64,000 nucleotides of DNA from an uncultured Lachnotalea sp. (GCA_947066815.1 CAMSZT010000015.1:1-64000), one strand, 5' to 3'. Counted from the first letter of the stretch, positions 8,178 to 17,435 are shown. Translations and numbers: made by a program. Notes: generated by a model from the sequence alone, not told the origin.

Positions 8178-9521
8178 ATGAAGCTGTTGTTTGTATCTTT
8201 GGGCTGTGACAAAAATCTGGTGGATTCGGAGGAAATGCTGGGACTCCTCTCGGAGGCCGGCTATGGATTTACGGATGACGAGACGAAGGCAGAGGTGATC
8301 GTGGTGAACACCTGCTGCTTTATCGGTGATGCCAAGGAGGAGAGTATCAACACCCTCCTGGAGATGGCGAAGCAGAAGGCGAAGGGGCATTGTCAGGTGC
8401 TGATCGCCGCCGGATGCCTGGCGCAGCGGTACAGGGAGGAGGTCCTCTCGGAGATCCCGGAGGTGGACGGGATCCTGGGGACGGCTTCCTGCGGAAGGAT
8501 CGTATCGGTGATAGAAGAGACCCTGAAGGGGAAGCGGGAGGCTGTCTTTGAGGATGCCGGCCGTCCGGACGGAAGGACCGGAGGGCGGGTGGTCACCACA
8601 GGCGGCCATTATGCCTATCTAAAGATCGCGGAGGGCTGTGACAAGCACTGTACCTACTGCGTGATCCCCAGTGTCCGGGGCGCTTACCGGAGCGTTCCCA
8701 TGGAAGCGCTCTTAAAAGAAGCGGGGGAGCTGGCGGAAAAAGGAGTCCGGGAACTGATCTTAGTGGCCCAGGAGACGACCCTGTACGGGAGGGACCTCTA
8801 TGGGGAAAAACGGCTGCCGGCTCTGTTAAAGGGCCTGGCAAAGATCCCCGGCATCCACTGGCTCCGGCTTCTTTACTGTTATCCGGAGGAGATCACCGAC
8901 GAGCTGATCGAAACCATAAAAACCGAAAAAAAGGTCTGCCATTATATGGACATTCCCATCCAGCACGCCAGCGACCGGATCTTAAAACGGATGGGCCGGA
9001 GGACAGACCGGGAGGAGATCACGGCCAGGATCGGAAGGCTCAGGGAGGAGATCCCGGATATGGCCGTCCGCACCACCATGATCACCGGCTTCCCCGGGGA
9101 GACGGAGGAGGACGTGGAGGAACTTCTGGACTTTGTGGACGAGATGGAGTTCGAGCGGCTGGGAGTCTTCCCTTATTCCCAGGAGGAGGGCACGCCGGCG
9201 GCCGCCATGGAGGGGCAGATCCCGGAGGAGGAGAAGCTTGCCAGGCGGGATGCTGTCATGGAGCTTCAGCAGGAGATCTCCCTTGCCAACGGAGAGGCAC
9301 TGATCGGGCGGGAGCTGGAGGTCTTTATCGAGGGAAAGGTGGCCGACGAGGAGGCCTATGTGGGGCGGACCTACATGGACGCGCCCGGCGTGGACGGATA
9401 TATTTTTGTGAACACGGGACTTGAACTGATGAGCGGGATGTTTGTCCGGGTGAGAGTGACCGGCGCCCTGGAATATGATCTGATAGGAGAGTTGTGCGAT
9501 GAAGATGAATCTGCCCAATAG
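8178..9521 (+). CDS. rimO: Ribosomal protein S12 methylthiotransferase RimO
   Basis: The 447-residue radical SAM enzyme adds a methylthio group to an aspartate of ribosomal protein S12. Domains are UPF0004 (residues 1 to about 125, cysteines in 'SLGCDKN', 'NTCCFIG' and 'AGCLAQR'), a radical SAM barrel with 'CDKHCTYC', and a C-terminal TRAM RNA-binding domain from about residue 375. 'GCDKNLVDSE' separates RimO from MiaB. The 3' end overlaps pgsA by 23 bases. Confidence 0.95.
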   Translation: MKLLFVSLGCDKNLVDSEEMLGLLSEAGYGFTDDETKAEVIVVNTCCFIGDAKEESINTLLEMAKQKAKGHCQVLIAAGCLAQRYREEVLSEIPEVDGILGTASCGRIVSVIEETLKGKREAVFEDAGRPDGRTGGRVVTTGGHYAYLKIAEGCDKHCTYCVIPSVRGAYRSVPMEALLKEAGELAEKGVRELILVAQETTLYGRDLYGEKRLPALLKGLAKIPGIHWLRLLYCYPEEITDELIETIKTEKKVCHYMDIPIQHASDRILKRMGRRTDREEITARIGRLREEIPDMAVRTTMITGFPGETEEDVEELLDFVDEMEFERLGVFPYSQEEGTPAAAMEGQIPEEEKLARRDAVMELQQEISLANGEALIGRELEVFIEGKVADEEAYVGRTYMDAPGVDGYIFVNTGLELMSGMFVRVRVTGALEYDLIGELCDEDESAQ

Positions 9522-10044
9522 ACTGACCATACTGCGCGTGCTGCTGATCCCGTTTTTCGTGTTTTTCATGCTGACGGACTGGTGGGGCTACACGGGAAGG
9601 CTGATCGCGCTGGTGCTCTTTTGCATCGCCAGCTTTACCGATTATCTGGACGGCCACATCGCGAGGAAGCAGGGGCTTGTGACCAACTTCGGCAAGTTCA
9701 TGGATCCTCTGGCGGACAAGCTTTTAGTCTGCTCGGCCCTGATCTGTTTCGTGGAGCTTGGGGAGCTTTCGGCCTGGATCGTCATCATTATCATGGCCAG
9801 GGAATTTATCATCAGCGGGTTCCGGCTGGTGGCCTCCGACAACGGCGTGGTCATCGCCGCCAACATGTGGGGGAAGTTCAAGACGGTCTCCCAGATGATC
9901 ATGACCATCCTGATCATCCTGGACATCGAGGAACTTTGGCTTTTGACGGATATCTTTATTTATTTGGCGCTGGCTCTGACGGTGATCTCCCTGGAGGAAT
10001 ATATCCGGCAGAACATCCACGTGTTAAAAGAAGGGAAGGTATGA
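9499..10044 (+). CDS. pgsA: CDP-diacylglycerol-glycerol-3-phosphate 3-phosphatidyltransferase
   Basis: The 181-residue membrane enzyme makes phosphatidylglycerophosphate, the precursor of phosphatidylglycerol. It has several membrane helices and the CDP-alcohol phosphotransferase motif 'TDYLDGHIARKQGLVTNFGK' followed by 'MDPLADK', which supplies the metal-binding aspartates. It is coupled to rimO by overlap and is followed immediately by cinA. Confidence 0.94.
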   Translation: MKMNLPNRLTILRVLLIPFFVFFMLTDWWGYTGRLIALVLFCIASFTDYLDGHIARKQGLVTNFGKFMDPLADKLLVCSALICFVELGELSAWIVIIIMAREFIISGFRLVASDNGVVIAANMWGKFKTVSQMIMTILIILDIEELWLLTDIFIYLALALTVISLEEYIRQNIHVLKEGKV

Positions 10045-10045
10045 G

Positions 10046-11296
10046 ATGGTCGTAGAGATCCTGGCGGTGGGGACGGAGCTCCTGCTCGGCAACATCGCCA
10101 ACACCAATGCCCAGTACCTGTCGAGGCGGTGTGCGGCCCTTGGCTTTTCCGTATACCGGCACACGGTGGTGGGGGACAACGAAGAGCGGATGACGGAGGC
10201 CATCCTTACGGCCCTTGGCCGCTCGGATATCGTGATCCTGACCGGGGGCCTTGGGCCCACGGAGGACGACATGACCAAGGAGGTCTGTGCGAAGGTCATG
10301 GGCTTTTCCCTGGAGGAGGATGCCCGCACGAGGAAGCGGATCTCCGGCTATTTTAGATCGATCAAGCGGAAAAATATCACCGGGAACAACTGGAAGCAGG
10401 CCGTCATACCGGTGGGGGCCAAAGTCCTGGATAACGATAACGGCACTGCGCCGGGGCTGATCCTTGAAAAAAACGGGAAGACGGCCATCCTGCTCCCCGG
10501 GCCGCCGGGCGAGCTGATCCCTCTGTTTTCCCAGAAGGCGGAGCCATATCTGCGGACGCTCCAGCCGGACACTATCTATTCGAAGATGGTGAAGGTCTGC
10601 GGCATCGGGGAGAGCCGGGCGGAGACCATGATCCTGGACCTCATCGACGCCCAGACCAATCCCACCATCGCCACCTACGCCAAGACCGGGGAGGTGCATC
10701 TTCGCGTTACGGCCAGGGCGGCGGACGAGGCGGAAGGAAAACGCCTGGTGAAGCCGGTGGTGAAGGAGCTCAAAAAGCGGTTCGGCATCTGCGTTTATTC
10801 CACGAAGGAGGACGAGGCGCTGGAGCAGGTGGTCCTGAAGCTCCTCAAAAAGAGGGCACTGACGGTGGCGACGGCGGAATCCATGACCGGAGGGCTGGTG
10901 GCCGGCCGGCTGGTCAATGTGGCCGGCGCTTCGGAATTTTTCCGGGAAGGCTTTGTGACCTATACCGACAAGGCCAAACGGAAAGCGCTCGGCGTAAAGA
11001 AAAGCACGCTGGAAAAATACGGGGCGGTCAGCGAAGAGACGGCGAGGGAGATGGCAAAAGGCGGCGCCCTCTCGGCGGGGACCGACGCCTGCGTGGCGGT
11101 GACGGGCTTTGCCGGGCCGGAGGATACGCCTGAGGAGCCGAAAGGGCTGACTTATATTTCCTGTTATCTCAGGGGAGAAGTCGCCGTGGAAGAATTTCAT
11201 TTTACGGGAAACCGCGGGAAGATCCGCGAACAGGCGGTGGTGCAGGCCCTCGATCTTCTGCGCCGCAGGATTTTAGAGCAGGATAGACATGAGTGA
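10046..11296 (+). CDS. cinA: CinA-family competence/damage protein with nicotinamide-nucleotide amidase domain
   Basis: The 416-residue protein has an N-terminal molybdopterin-binding-like domain (about 1-170, 'VGTELLLGNIANTNAQYLS' and 'GGLGPTEDDMTKE') and a C-terminal PncC-type NMN deamidase domain (about 260-416, 'TVATAESMTGGLVAGRLVNV' and 'VAVTGFAGP'). The family salvages pyridine nucleotides and cleans up damaged nucleotides. The ATG starts one base after the pgsA stop, with AAGGGAAGG upstream. Confidence 0.94.
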   Translation: MVVEILAVGTELLLGNIANTNAQYLSRRCAALGFSVYRHTVVGDNEERMTEAILTALGRSDIVILTGGLGPTEDDMTKEVCAKVMGFSLEEDARTRKRISGYFRSIKRKNITGNNWKQAVIPVGAKVLDNDNGTAPGLILEKNGKTAILLPGPPGELIPLFSQKAEPYLRTLQPDTIYSKMVKVCGIGESRAETMILDLIDAQTNPTIATYAKTGEVHLRVTARAADEAEGKRLVKPVVKELKKRFGICVYSTKEDEALEQVVLKLLKKRALTVATAESMTGGLVAGRLVNVAGASEFFREGFVTYTDKAKRKALGVKKSTLEKYGAVSEETAREMAKGGALSAGTDACVAVTGFAGPEDTPEEPKGLTYISCYLRGEVAVEEFHFTGNRGKIREQAVVQALDLLRRRILEQDRHE

Positions 11297-11696
11297 AAAT
11301 ATCCGTTGGTACAGGAGCCTGTACCTGGGCGAGGGAGCCCGAAGTAAAAGAAATATATTAAAAAAGCTGGAGGGAGGACTCCATCCGAAGCTCTATCTGC
11401 TGGTCCTGCCCTCCAACCGGAGCAACGTACTGGACATCCTTCCTCAGCCGGTCCTCTCCCAGGCCCACTATAAAAGGATCCCGCTTTACGCGGTGGGGGC
11501 GGCCTGGACGAAGACGGAGGCCATGGAGCTTGCCGGGACGATCGTCATGGAAGCGTATAGGGCCACCGGGGCGACCGATGTGGGTTCCTATCTGGGCGAC
11601 GATTTCCTGGAGCATCCGGAGTTTCCGGGGGAGGAGCTTTACCGGGAATGGGAACGGAAGGCGGCAGAGGACGGAAAAAGTGAGGACGTGATGTGA
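11289..11696 (+). CDS. Conserved hypothetical protein
   Basis: This soluble 135-residue protein has no signal peptide or membrane helix. Its middle contains 'LYLLVLPSNRSNVLDILP' and 'SQAHYKRIPLYAVGAA', which look like a compact alpha/beta fold. I know no function. It overlaps cinA upstream and the DUF2953 gene downstream, so it belongs to the same operon. Confidence 0.75.
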   Translation: MSENIRWYRSLYLGEGARSKRNILKKLEGGLHPKLYLLVLPSNRSNVLDILPQPVLSQAHYKRIPLYAVGAAWTKTEAMELAGTIVMEAYRATGATDVGSYLGDDFLEHPEFPGEELYREWERKAAEDGKSEDVM

Positions 11697-12802
11697 TGCT
11701 TTCTATCATATGGGGCATTTTGAAGGTGATCGGGATCGTGCTTCTCGTCATTCTGGCGCTGCTCCTTGCAATCCTTCTTGCTGTTCTGTTCGTCCCCCTG
11801 CGCTATGAATTTTCGTCCTCCGGGAAATACGACAAGGAAGCGGAGAAAGCGCCGGAATATCAGGTGAAGGCCGGAGTCTCCTGGCTGCTCAGACTTGTGA
11901 GTGTCCGCATCCTGGCCGGGGGTGAGGGAACGCAGGTGAGAGTGCGGCTCTTCGGGATCCCTCTCGGCGGCAGGAAGGAGCGCCGGAAGGAGGAACCGGC
12001 AGAAAAGAGCCGGAAAAAGGAGAAGCGGCGGGAGAAGAGGGCACAGACAGAACAGGCAGAAAAACCGGCAAAAGGACAGAGAACCCGGGCAGAAGAATGG
12101 ACGGAACGGGCGGAAAAACCGGCAGAGGGACAGAGAGAGCCGGTGGAAGACGGGACGGGGGAACGGCAGGAGCAGGCGGAAGGCTCCGGCTGGGAAGAGT
12201 TCCCGCAGGATGCGCTTCTTGGGACGGCCGAGGCGGAGCCGAAAGCCTTGGAAGAAGAAAAAGAAGAGGAAAAAGAAGCAGAAAAGAAAGAGGAAAAGAA
12301 GAGTCCTCCGCAAAAGCTTTTGGCGTTTCTTCGAAAGATCCGGGATCTCTTCAGGGGATTTTTCCGAAATCTTCGAAGTTCCTTTGAGAAGATCCGCGGG
12401 AAGATCAGACGGATCTTCGATATGGCGGAGGAGATTCGGGAGTTTCTGGAAGCCGAGGAAAACCAGGAGGCCTTCCGGTATGTGAAGGGGGAGGCGGGCA
12501 GGCTTTTTAGGCATGTCCTTCCGAGGAAGCTCTCCGGAGCGGTCCGCTTCGGGCTGGAGGATCCGGCGGCCACGGGAAAGGTGCTCATGGCCCTGGGAAT
12601 CGCCTATCCGCTCCTTGGGAGCCGGCTCTCGGTGACGCCTGTCTTTGAAAATAAATTTTATGTGGAGGGAAGCCTTTTTTTCAAGGGCAGAATAAGAGCC
12701 TTCTCTCTGCTCATAATAGGGATAAGAGTGTGGTTCAACAAAAAGTTCCGCGGGCTCTTAAAGCGGGGACGCGGATTAAAAGAACAGCTTGGCCGGGCAT
12801 GA
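11696..12802 (+). CDS. DUF2953-type membrane protein with long charged linker
   Basis: The protein has about 368 residues. One or two N-terminal membrane helices are followed by 'FVPLRYEFS', typical of DUF2953 proteins found near gerW in spore formers. Residues about 100-205 are a low-complexity Glu/Lys/Arg-rich stretch. A C-terminal folded part ends in a hydrophobic segment ('FSLLIIGIRVWFN'). The ATG at 11696 overlaps the previous stop; a GTG at 11693 is equally possible. The position directly before gerW supports a sporulation-linked role, which is inference. Confidence 0.75.
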   Translation: MLSIIWGILKVIGIVLLVILALLLAILLAVLFVPLRYEFSSSGKYDKEAEKAPEYQVKAGVSWLLRLVSVRILAGGEGTQVRVRLFGIPLGGRKERRKEEPAEKSRKKEKRREKRAQTEQAEKPAKGQRTRAEEWTERAEKPAEGQREPVEDGTGERQEQAEGSGWEEFPQDALLGTAEAEPKALEEEKEEEKEAEKKEEKKSPPQKLLAFLRKIRDLFRGFFRNLRSSFEKIRGKIRRIFDMAEEIREFLEAEENQEAFRYVKGEAGRLFRHVLPRKLSGAVRFGLEDPAATGKVLMALGIAYPLLGSRLSVTPVFENKFYVEGSLFFKGRIRAFSLLIIGIRVWFNKKFRGLLKRGRGLKEQLGRA

Positions 12803-12831
12803 TCCCGGTTCTTTGAGAAGGAGGAGAACAT

Positions 12832-13245
12832 ATGGCATCGGATGTAAAAGGAAACGGAAAGAACACATTTGAAAACACGGTGGAGAATCTCTTTAAGGGC
12901 ATGGACGGTTTTATTACGACCAAGACCGTGGTGGGAGACGCCATCCACCTGGACGGGACCATCATCCTTCCGCTGGTGGACGTCTCCTTCGGTGTGGGGG
13001 CGGGCGCTTTCTCGAGCGATAATAAGAGCAACAGCGGCGGCGGCATGACCGGAAAGATCACGCCCAGCGCCGTTTTGGTGATCCAGGACGGCCATTCCAA
13101 GCTGGTGACCGTCAAAGGCCAGGACAGCATTTCCAAGATCCTGGACATGGTTCCCGACATCATCAGCAAGTTTTCCAAATCGGACAAAAAGGGAAAAGAG
13201 AAGGACGTGGAGATCCCGGAGGACGTCTTTGACTCCGTGAAATAG
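12832..13245 (+). CDS. gerW: GerW/YtfJ-family sporulation protein
   Basis: The 137-residue soluble protein has the family core 'TVVGDAIHLDGTIILPLVDVSFGVGAG', shown only in part here: 'ILPLVDVSFGVGAG' and 'GKITPSAVLVI'. B. subtilis GerW (YtfJ) is needed for germination. A GAAGGAGG site lies 8 bases before the ATG. Its pairing with a DUF2953 gene matches the usual clostridial arrangement and indicates a spore-former lineage. Confidence 0.9.
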   Translation: MASDVKGNGKNTFENTVENLFKGMDGFITTKTVVGDAIHLDGTIILPLVDVSFGVGAGAFSSDNKSNSGGGMTGKITPSAVLVIQDGHSKLVTVKGQDSISKILDMVPDIISKFSKSDKKGKEKDVEIPEDVFDSVK

Positions 13246-13313
13246 CTGCCTGTGGAATCCCCATCGCAGATCCCGCATAGACTATGGTATAGAAATCGTT
13301 GCGGGAGGAAGAG

Positions 13314-13454
13314 ATGAAGCGGCTCATCGGACTCTGCCTGTTCTGGATGGGAATCGGCATGGCACTTTATTTGATACTGCCGAACAATTTTTTTACGATC
13401 TGCCTGATGGCGGCCTCCATCGCGGGGGGCTATTACCTGTTTTGCGGCTGTTAG
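13314..13454 (+). CDS. Small (46-residue) membrane protein
   Basis: A short frame starts 'MKRLIGLCLFWMGIGMALY' and continues through a second hydrophobic stretch to 'YYLFCGC'. It is preceded by GGGAGGA 6 bases before the ATG. Two membrane helices with a short polar turn ('PNNFF') are evident. I have the impression of similar tiny proteins in Lachnospiraceae but know no function. Confidence 0.6.
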   Translation: MKRLIGLCLFWMGIGMALYLILPNNFFTICLMAASIAGGYYLFCGC

Positions 13455-13519
13455 TACTGCCTTGCGCGGGCTGATCGGGATATAAAAATATTCATAAATC
13501 CACAATTGAGGCGGAGCCC

Positions 13520-14221
13520 CTATTCTACCCTCAGCATCCGGTAACCGACACCGATATGGGTCTGGATGTACTGGGGAGAATCCGGTTCCGCCTCCAGTTT
13601 TTTCCGCAGGGTCGCCATGAATACCCGGAGGGAGGCCACGTCGCCCTTCCAGCTGCTTCCCCATATGTTCTGGGTGATGTAGGTGTGGGTCAGAACCTTT
13701 CCCACATTCCTGGCCATCAGGCAGAGAAGCCGGTACTCGATGGGCGTCAGATGCAGCTCGTTTTCTCCCAGGTAAGCGCAGCCTGCGGCGAAATCCACCT
13801 TCAGCCGGCCGTTCGTGAAGACGGAATCGTTCCTTGCGGCGGCGGATTCCATGACGGCCAGTCGGCGTTTCGTCGCCCGAAGCCGTGCCAGGAGTTCTTC
13901 CACGGAAAAGGGCTTGGTCAGGTAATCGTCGGCGCCGCAGTCCAGGGCTTCGATCTTGTCGCCGTCCTCGCTTCTGGCGCTGATCACGATGATGGGCATG
14001 TTGGACCAGTTGCGGATCTGCCGGATCACCTCCACGCCGTCGATGTCCGGGAGGCCCAGGTCCAGGAGGACGATGTCCGGGTTGTGGGAGGACGCTTCCA
14101 TGACGGCGCAGGCTCCGTTTGGGGCGACAAGGTATCTGTAATCGTGGGTCTTTAAAGTCGTGGTGATGAGATTACGGATGGGGACGTCGTCCTCCACCAC
14201 GAGGATCAGAGTCTTATTCAT
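13520..14221 (-). CDS. kdpE: KdpE-like response regulator
   Basis: This is a 233-residue OmpR-family regulator. The receiver domain has D11-D12, phosphoacceptor D54 in 'IVLLDLGLPD' and the lysine in 'LTKPF'. A winged-helix DNA-binding domain follows ('LTPIEYRLLCLMARNVGKVLTH'-like), ending in 'HIGVGYRML'. The sequence is close to the KdpE group, which responds to K+ limitation or turgor. It overlaps the kinase upstream by 8 bases. No kdpFABC genes are present, so the likely target is the TrkH-type channel gene in the same minus-strand group. Confidence 0.88.
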   Translation of the reverse strand: MNKTLILVVEDDVPIRNLITTTLKTHDYRYLVAPNGACAVMEASSHNPDIVLLDLGLPDIDGVEVIRQIRNWSNMPIIVISARSEDGDKIEALDCGADDYLTKPFSVEELLARLRATKRRLAVMESAAARNDSVFTNGRLKVDFAAGCAYLGENELHLTPIEYRLLCLMARNVGKVLTHTYITQNIWGSSWKGDVASLRVFMATLRKKLEAEPDSPQYIQTHIGVGYRMLRVE

Positions 14222-15788
14222 GAATATCCACCTCTCCTGAGGGCAGTGTAAAGGTAAAGCGGCAGCCGTGGGGGAGCCGGTCCGCCAGGGTCAGTTCTCC
14301 ACCGTGGGCCCGGATGATGGACCGGCAGAGAGGAAGGCCGAGGCCGAGACTTCTCCGGCTGTCTGCGATCGTGTTGTTTCCGGTAAAAAACATTTCAAAT
14401 ATATGGGGCTTCTGGTCGTCGGGGATGCCGGGGCCGTCGTCCGTGACGCTTATGGAGGCCAGATCCTCCTTTTTTTCTGCCGTGATCCGGATCAAGGAGC
14501 CGGGAGGCGTGTATTTGACCGCATTGTCCACCAGGTTGATGATGACCTGGACGATCAGCTTTGCGTCCATCTGTGCCAGCATCAGGTCGTCCTTCACTTC
14601 CGCCGACAAAACATGACGGGAGGCCTTCCTCCTGGTGTGGCGCAGGGCCTCTTCGACGACGTCCGACACCAGCTCCAGGGACATATTGAAATTCATCCGT
14701 CCCTCCTCGATGCGGGTCACGGAGAGGAGATTTTCCACGAGGCTGATGAGCCACTGGGAATCCTCATAAATGTCCGTGAAGATCTGCGTCCTCATGCCTT
14801 CGTCCAGCATCTCGTAGTTGGAGAGCAGGTTGTCCGCATTGCCCGAGATGGAAGTGAGGGGAGTGCGCAGGTCATGGGAGATCGTCCGCAGCAGATTTGC
14901 CCGGAGCTGTTCGTTTCTGGCAAAGACGGCCGCCTCCTCTTTTTCCCGCGCATTCCGGCTGTTCTCGATGGCCAGGGCACATTCCCCGAGGATGGAGAGG
15001 AGCACACTGTTTTCGAAGGAATCCAGGGGCCGCCCGTCCAGGCGGATCCCGACCACTCCGTAAACCTTGTCGTTGGTGTGGACGGCGAGATAGAGACACC
15101 TGGCATGACCGAAGGAGCCGGAACCGGCGCCGGCCCGCTTCCGGTTCTCAAACACCCATCTGGCGGCGGCAGTCTCCTCCTCCACAAAAAAAAGCTCCCG
15201 GTCCGTCTCCTCGTTTACGGGGAACAGGATTCCCTCGGAGAGGACTCCGTCCCTCTCCGAATAGGCGATGACGTCCCGGTCCAAAAGTTTCATCAGCTGG
15301 CCTGCCGTGATCCGTATGATGTCCTCGTCGTCGGTGGCTTTTTGCAAAAGCCGGTTGGTATCGAACAGGATTCTGGTCCGGAAGGCGGCCTGGGCCGACT
15401 GCTTGGCGTGCTTCTTTAATTTGTTGGCCAGGGAGCCGGTGATCAGGGAGGCGGTCAGCATGATGGCGAAGGTGACCGGGTAGCCAGCCTCATAGGCGTG
15501 GAAGGTCAGCCTTGGCTCCGTGAAGAAAAAATTGAATACCAGGACGCTGACCAGGGAACTGATCACGCTGCACCCATAATTTTTCGTGATGATGGAGGTT
15601 AAGAGCACGCCCAGCAGATAGATGGTGATGATGTTGGCCTCCGTAAAACGGAATTCCCGGAATGCGAGACCGATCCCGGTGGCGCCCGAAAGGATCAGGA
15701 AGGTCTTGACCAGATCCCAGACAGAGGGCAGGAGCGGGCGCATAAATTCTTTTCTTTTTTCCTTGTAGCTCGATTCTTTTTCGTTCAT
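14214..15788 (-). CDS. kdpD: KdpD-like histidine kinase lacking the N-terminal KdpD domain
   Basis: The 524-residue kinase begins with the four-helix DUF4118 membrane domain (about residues 25-120), then a GAF-like domain (about 140-275). A kinase core follows with 'ISHDLRTPLTSI', 'NLVDNAVKYTPPG' and 'GLGLPLCRSIIRAHGG'. Classical KdpD is about 900 residues and carries a KdpD nucleotide-binding domain and a USP domain before the membrane part; both are absent. The start at 15788 has GGAG 9 bases upstream, and no KdpD-domain coding sequence lies upstream, so this is a short form and not a broken gene. Confidence 0.88.
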   Translation of the reverse strand: MNEKESSYKEKRKEFMRPLLPSVWDLVKTFLILSGATGIGLAFREFRFTEANIITIYLLGVLLTSIITKNYGCSVISSLVSVLVFNFFFTEPRLTFHAYEAGYPVTFAIMLTASLITGSLANKLKKHAKQSAQAAFRTRILFDTNRLLQKATDDEDIIRITAGQLMKLLDRDVIAYSERDGVLSEGILFPVNEETDRELFFVEEETAAARWVFENRKRAGAGSGSFGHARCLYLAVHTNDKVYGVVGIRLDGRPLDSFENSVLLSILGECALAIENSRNAREKEEAAVFARNEQLRANLLRTISHDLRTPLTSISGNADNLLSNYEMLDEGMRTQIFTDIYEDSQWLISLVENLLSVTRIEEGRMNFNMSLELVSDVVEEALRHTRRKASRHVLSAEVKDDLMLAQMDAKLIVQVIINLVDNAVKYTPPGSLIRITAEKKEDLASISVTDDGPGIPDDQKPHIFEMFFTGNNTIADSRRSLGLGLPLCRSIIRAHGGELTLADRLPHGCRFTFTLPSGEVDIHE

Positions 15789-15853
15789 TCTGCGCTTCTC
15801 CGGTCATTGGCTTTTCTCCTACTATAGCACAGAAGGAGGAAAGAATCCATGGC

Positions 15854-15884
15854 TAAGGAAACGCTTTTGATCAGCGTTTCCTTA
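15854..15884. repeat. Short palindromic repeat (GGAAACGC hairpin)
   Basis: An 11-bp perfect inverted repeat (TAAGGAAACGC with GCGTTTCCTTA) encloses TTTTGATCA. Nearly the same hairpin occurs at 50795-50818 before cooC. It lies in the gap between kdpD and the small membrane protein and has no T tract. It is best read as a dispersed repeat. Confidence 0.6.
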
Positions 15885-15913
15885 ATACAGCGCTGCGCTA
15901 GTCCTATATTGGC

Positions 15914-16039
15914 TCAGTTCCTTAACTGTTCCGGTTCCCTCCGGTTTTTGGAAAGAAACAGATCCAGCCGGCCCATGAGGAAATAGCCAAAAGTAAATGT
16001 TCCAAATACACAGAGAAGAAACAGGCTTTCTTTCATCAT
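15914..16039 (-). CDS. Small (41-residue) membrane protein of the K+ uptake locus
   Basis: A short frame starting 'MMKESLFLLCVFGTFTFGYF' encodes one N-terminal membrane helix followed by 'LMGRLDLFLSKNRREPEQLRN' in part, a basic cytosolic tail. AAAGGAG is 6-7 bases before the ATG at 16039. It sits between the TrkH gene and kdpD on the same strand. By position it resembles small Kdp-type accessory subunits, but that is analogy only. Confidence 0.6.
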   Translation of the reverse strand: MMKESLFLLCVFGTFTFGYFLMGRLDLFLSKNRREPEQLRN

Positions 16040-16097
16040 CTTCATCTCCTTTTCTTTATCTGCTCATATTTGAGAGTGTCCCCCGGGATCTCCGGGT

Positions 16098-17435
16098 TTA
16101 TCCCACGGTGATCCGTCCCTGGGGGAGTCTTGAGAGATTTTTGCTGGTTCTGGAGAGGGCCGCAAAGATCAGGGTCAGGCCGCCGACCCGTCCGAAAAAC
16201 ATCAGAAGGATCAGCACGCATCTGGATAAGAGGCCGAGACCCGGCGTGATGCCCAGGGTCAGCCCGACGGTGCCTGCCGCGGACGCCGTTTCAAACAGGC
16301 AGACATTTAAGGGCAGGCCCTCTGCGGCATTGATGATCAGGGCTCCGGTGAAAAACAGGGTGATGTACATCATCAAGATCGTGGAGGCGTTCCGGATGAC
16401 GTTTCCCTCGATCCTGCGGCCGAAAAACTGTGCGTCCTCCTTCCGGCAGAATACGGCCAGGGCGTTGGCCAGGAGCACGGCCAGGGTGGTGGTCTTCATG
16501 CCCCCCGCTGTGGAGCCGGGAGAGCCTCCGACGAGCATCAGGGCGATCATGACGGCCTGCCCGGCGCTGCTCATCTGGCCAAGGTCGAGGGTGTTGAACC
16601 CGGCCGTCCGGGGCGTCACCGACTGAAACAGCGAGCCAAAGAGACGTTCCCGGAAGGGAAGCTCCGAAAATTCGGAAAAATAGAAGAACAGGGCGGGGAG
16701 CAGGATCAGAAACGCCGTGGTCGCAAGGATGACCTTGCTCTGCATCTTGTATTTTCTCAGGCGGAGCCTGTGGGTCCGGATGTCGTTCCAGGTCAAAAAT
16801 CCGATGCCGCCGACGATGATCAGAAGCATGATGGTCAGGTTGACGACGGGGCTTTTTGCGTAAGCCGTGAGGGAGGCGTAGGGCGCATCCGCCGTGCCCA
16901 GGACGTCAAAGCCCGCATTGCAGAAGGCGGACACGGAATGGAAGCAGGCCATCCAGATCCCCCTGGGGCCGAAATCTCGGCAGAACACCGGCATCATGAT
17001 GAGGGCACCGGCAAGTTCGACGGCGAAGGTGCCTTTGAGGATAAAGCCGGTGAGACGGACGATACCGCCCACCTCCGGAGCACAGATGGCTTCCCGCATG
17101 GTATTCCGCTGCAGGAAAGAGATCTTCCTTCCGGAAAGGAGGGAGAATGAGGCGATCACCGTGACGACGCCGAGTCCGCCGACCTGGATCAGCAGGAGGA
17201 TCACCGCCTGGCCGAACAGGGACCAGTAGGTGGCCGTGTCCCGCACCACCAGTCCGGTGACGCAGACCGCCGAGGCGGAGGTGAAGAGAGCGTCGCCAAA
17301 AGGCGTGACCTGCCCTGTCCGGGACGAGATCGGAAGCATCAGGAGAAGGCTTCCCATCAAGATCACGGCAGAGAATCCGAAGATGATGATCTGGAACGAG
17401 GTGAAATGCCTTTTTCTATGTAAATGACCGGCCAT
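16098..17435 (-). CDS. TrkH/KtrB-family potassium uptake channel subunit
   Basis: The 445-residue integral membrane protein has four pore-like segments of the Trk/Ktr/HKT superfamily. Selectivity-filter-like turns include 'SASAVCVTGLVV', 'SVSAFCNAGFDV', 'SVTPRTAGFNT' and 'TASAAGTVGL'. It imports K+ with a cytosolic KtrA/TrkA ring, and no such gene is in this window. The ATG at 17435 has AAAAGGAG 7 bases upstream; the GTG at 17453 lies inside that site. It is the promoter-proximal gene of the minus-strand set, with a TATAAT-like box near 17467-17472. Confidence 0.9.
   Translation of the reverse strand: MAGHLHRKRHFTSFQIIIFGFSAVILMGSLLLMLPISSRTGQVTPFGDALFTSASAVCVTGLVVRDTATYWSLFGQAVILLLIQVGGLGVVTVIASFSLLSGRKISFLQRNTMREAICAPEVGGIVRLTGFILKGTFAVELAGALIMMPVFCRDFGPRGIWMACFHSVSAFCNAGFDVLGTADAPYASLTAYAKSPVVNLTIMLLIIVGGIGFLTWNDIRTHRLRLRKYKMQSKVILATTAFLILLPALFFYFSEFSELPFRERLFGSLFQSVTPRTAGFNTLDLGQMSSAGQAVMIALMLVGGSPGSTAGGMKTTTLAVLLANALAVFCRKEDAQFFGRRIEGNVIRNASTILMMYITLFFTGALIINAAEGLPLNVCLFETASAAGTVGLTLGITPGLGLLSRCVLILLMFFGRVGGLTLIFAALSRTSKNLSRLPQGRITVG

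Noticed and set aside
10000..11200. Long antisense open frames opposite cinA and other GC-rich genes
   Set aside because: They have no ribosome sites or recognisable domains, and their composition is that expected opposite GC-rich coding sequence.
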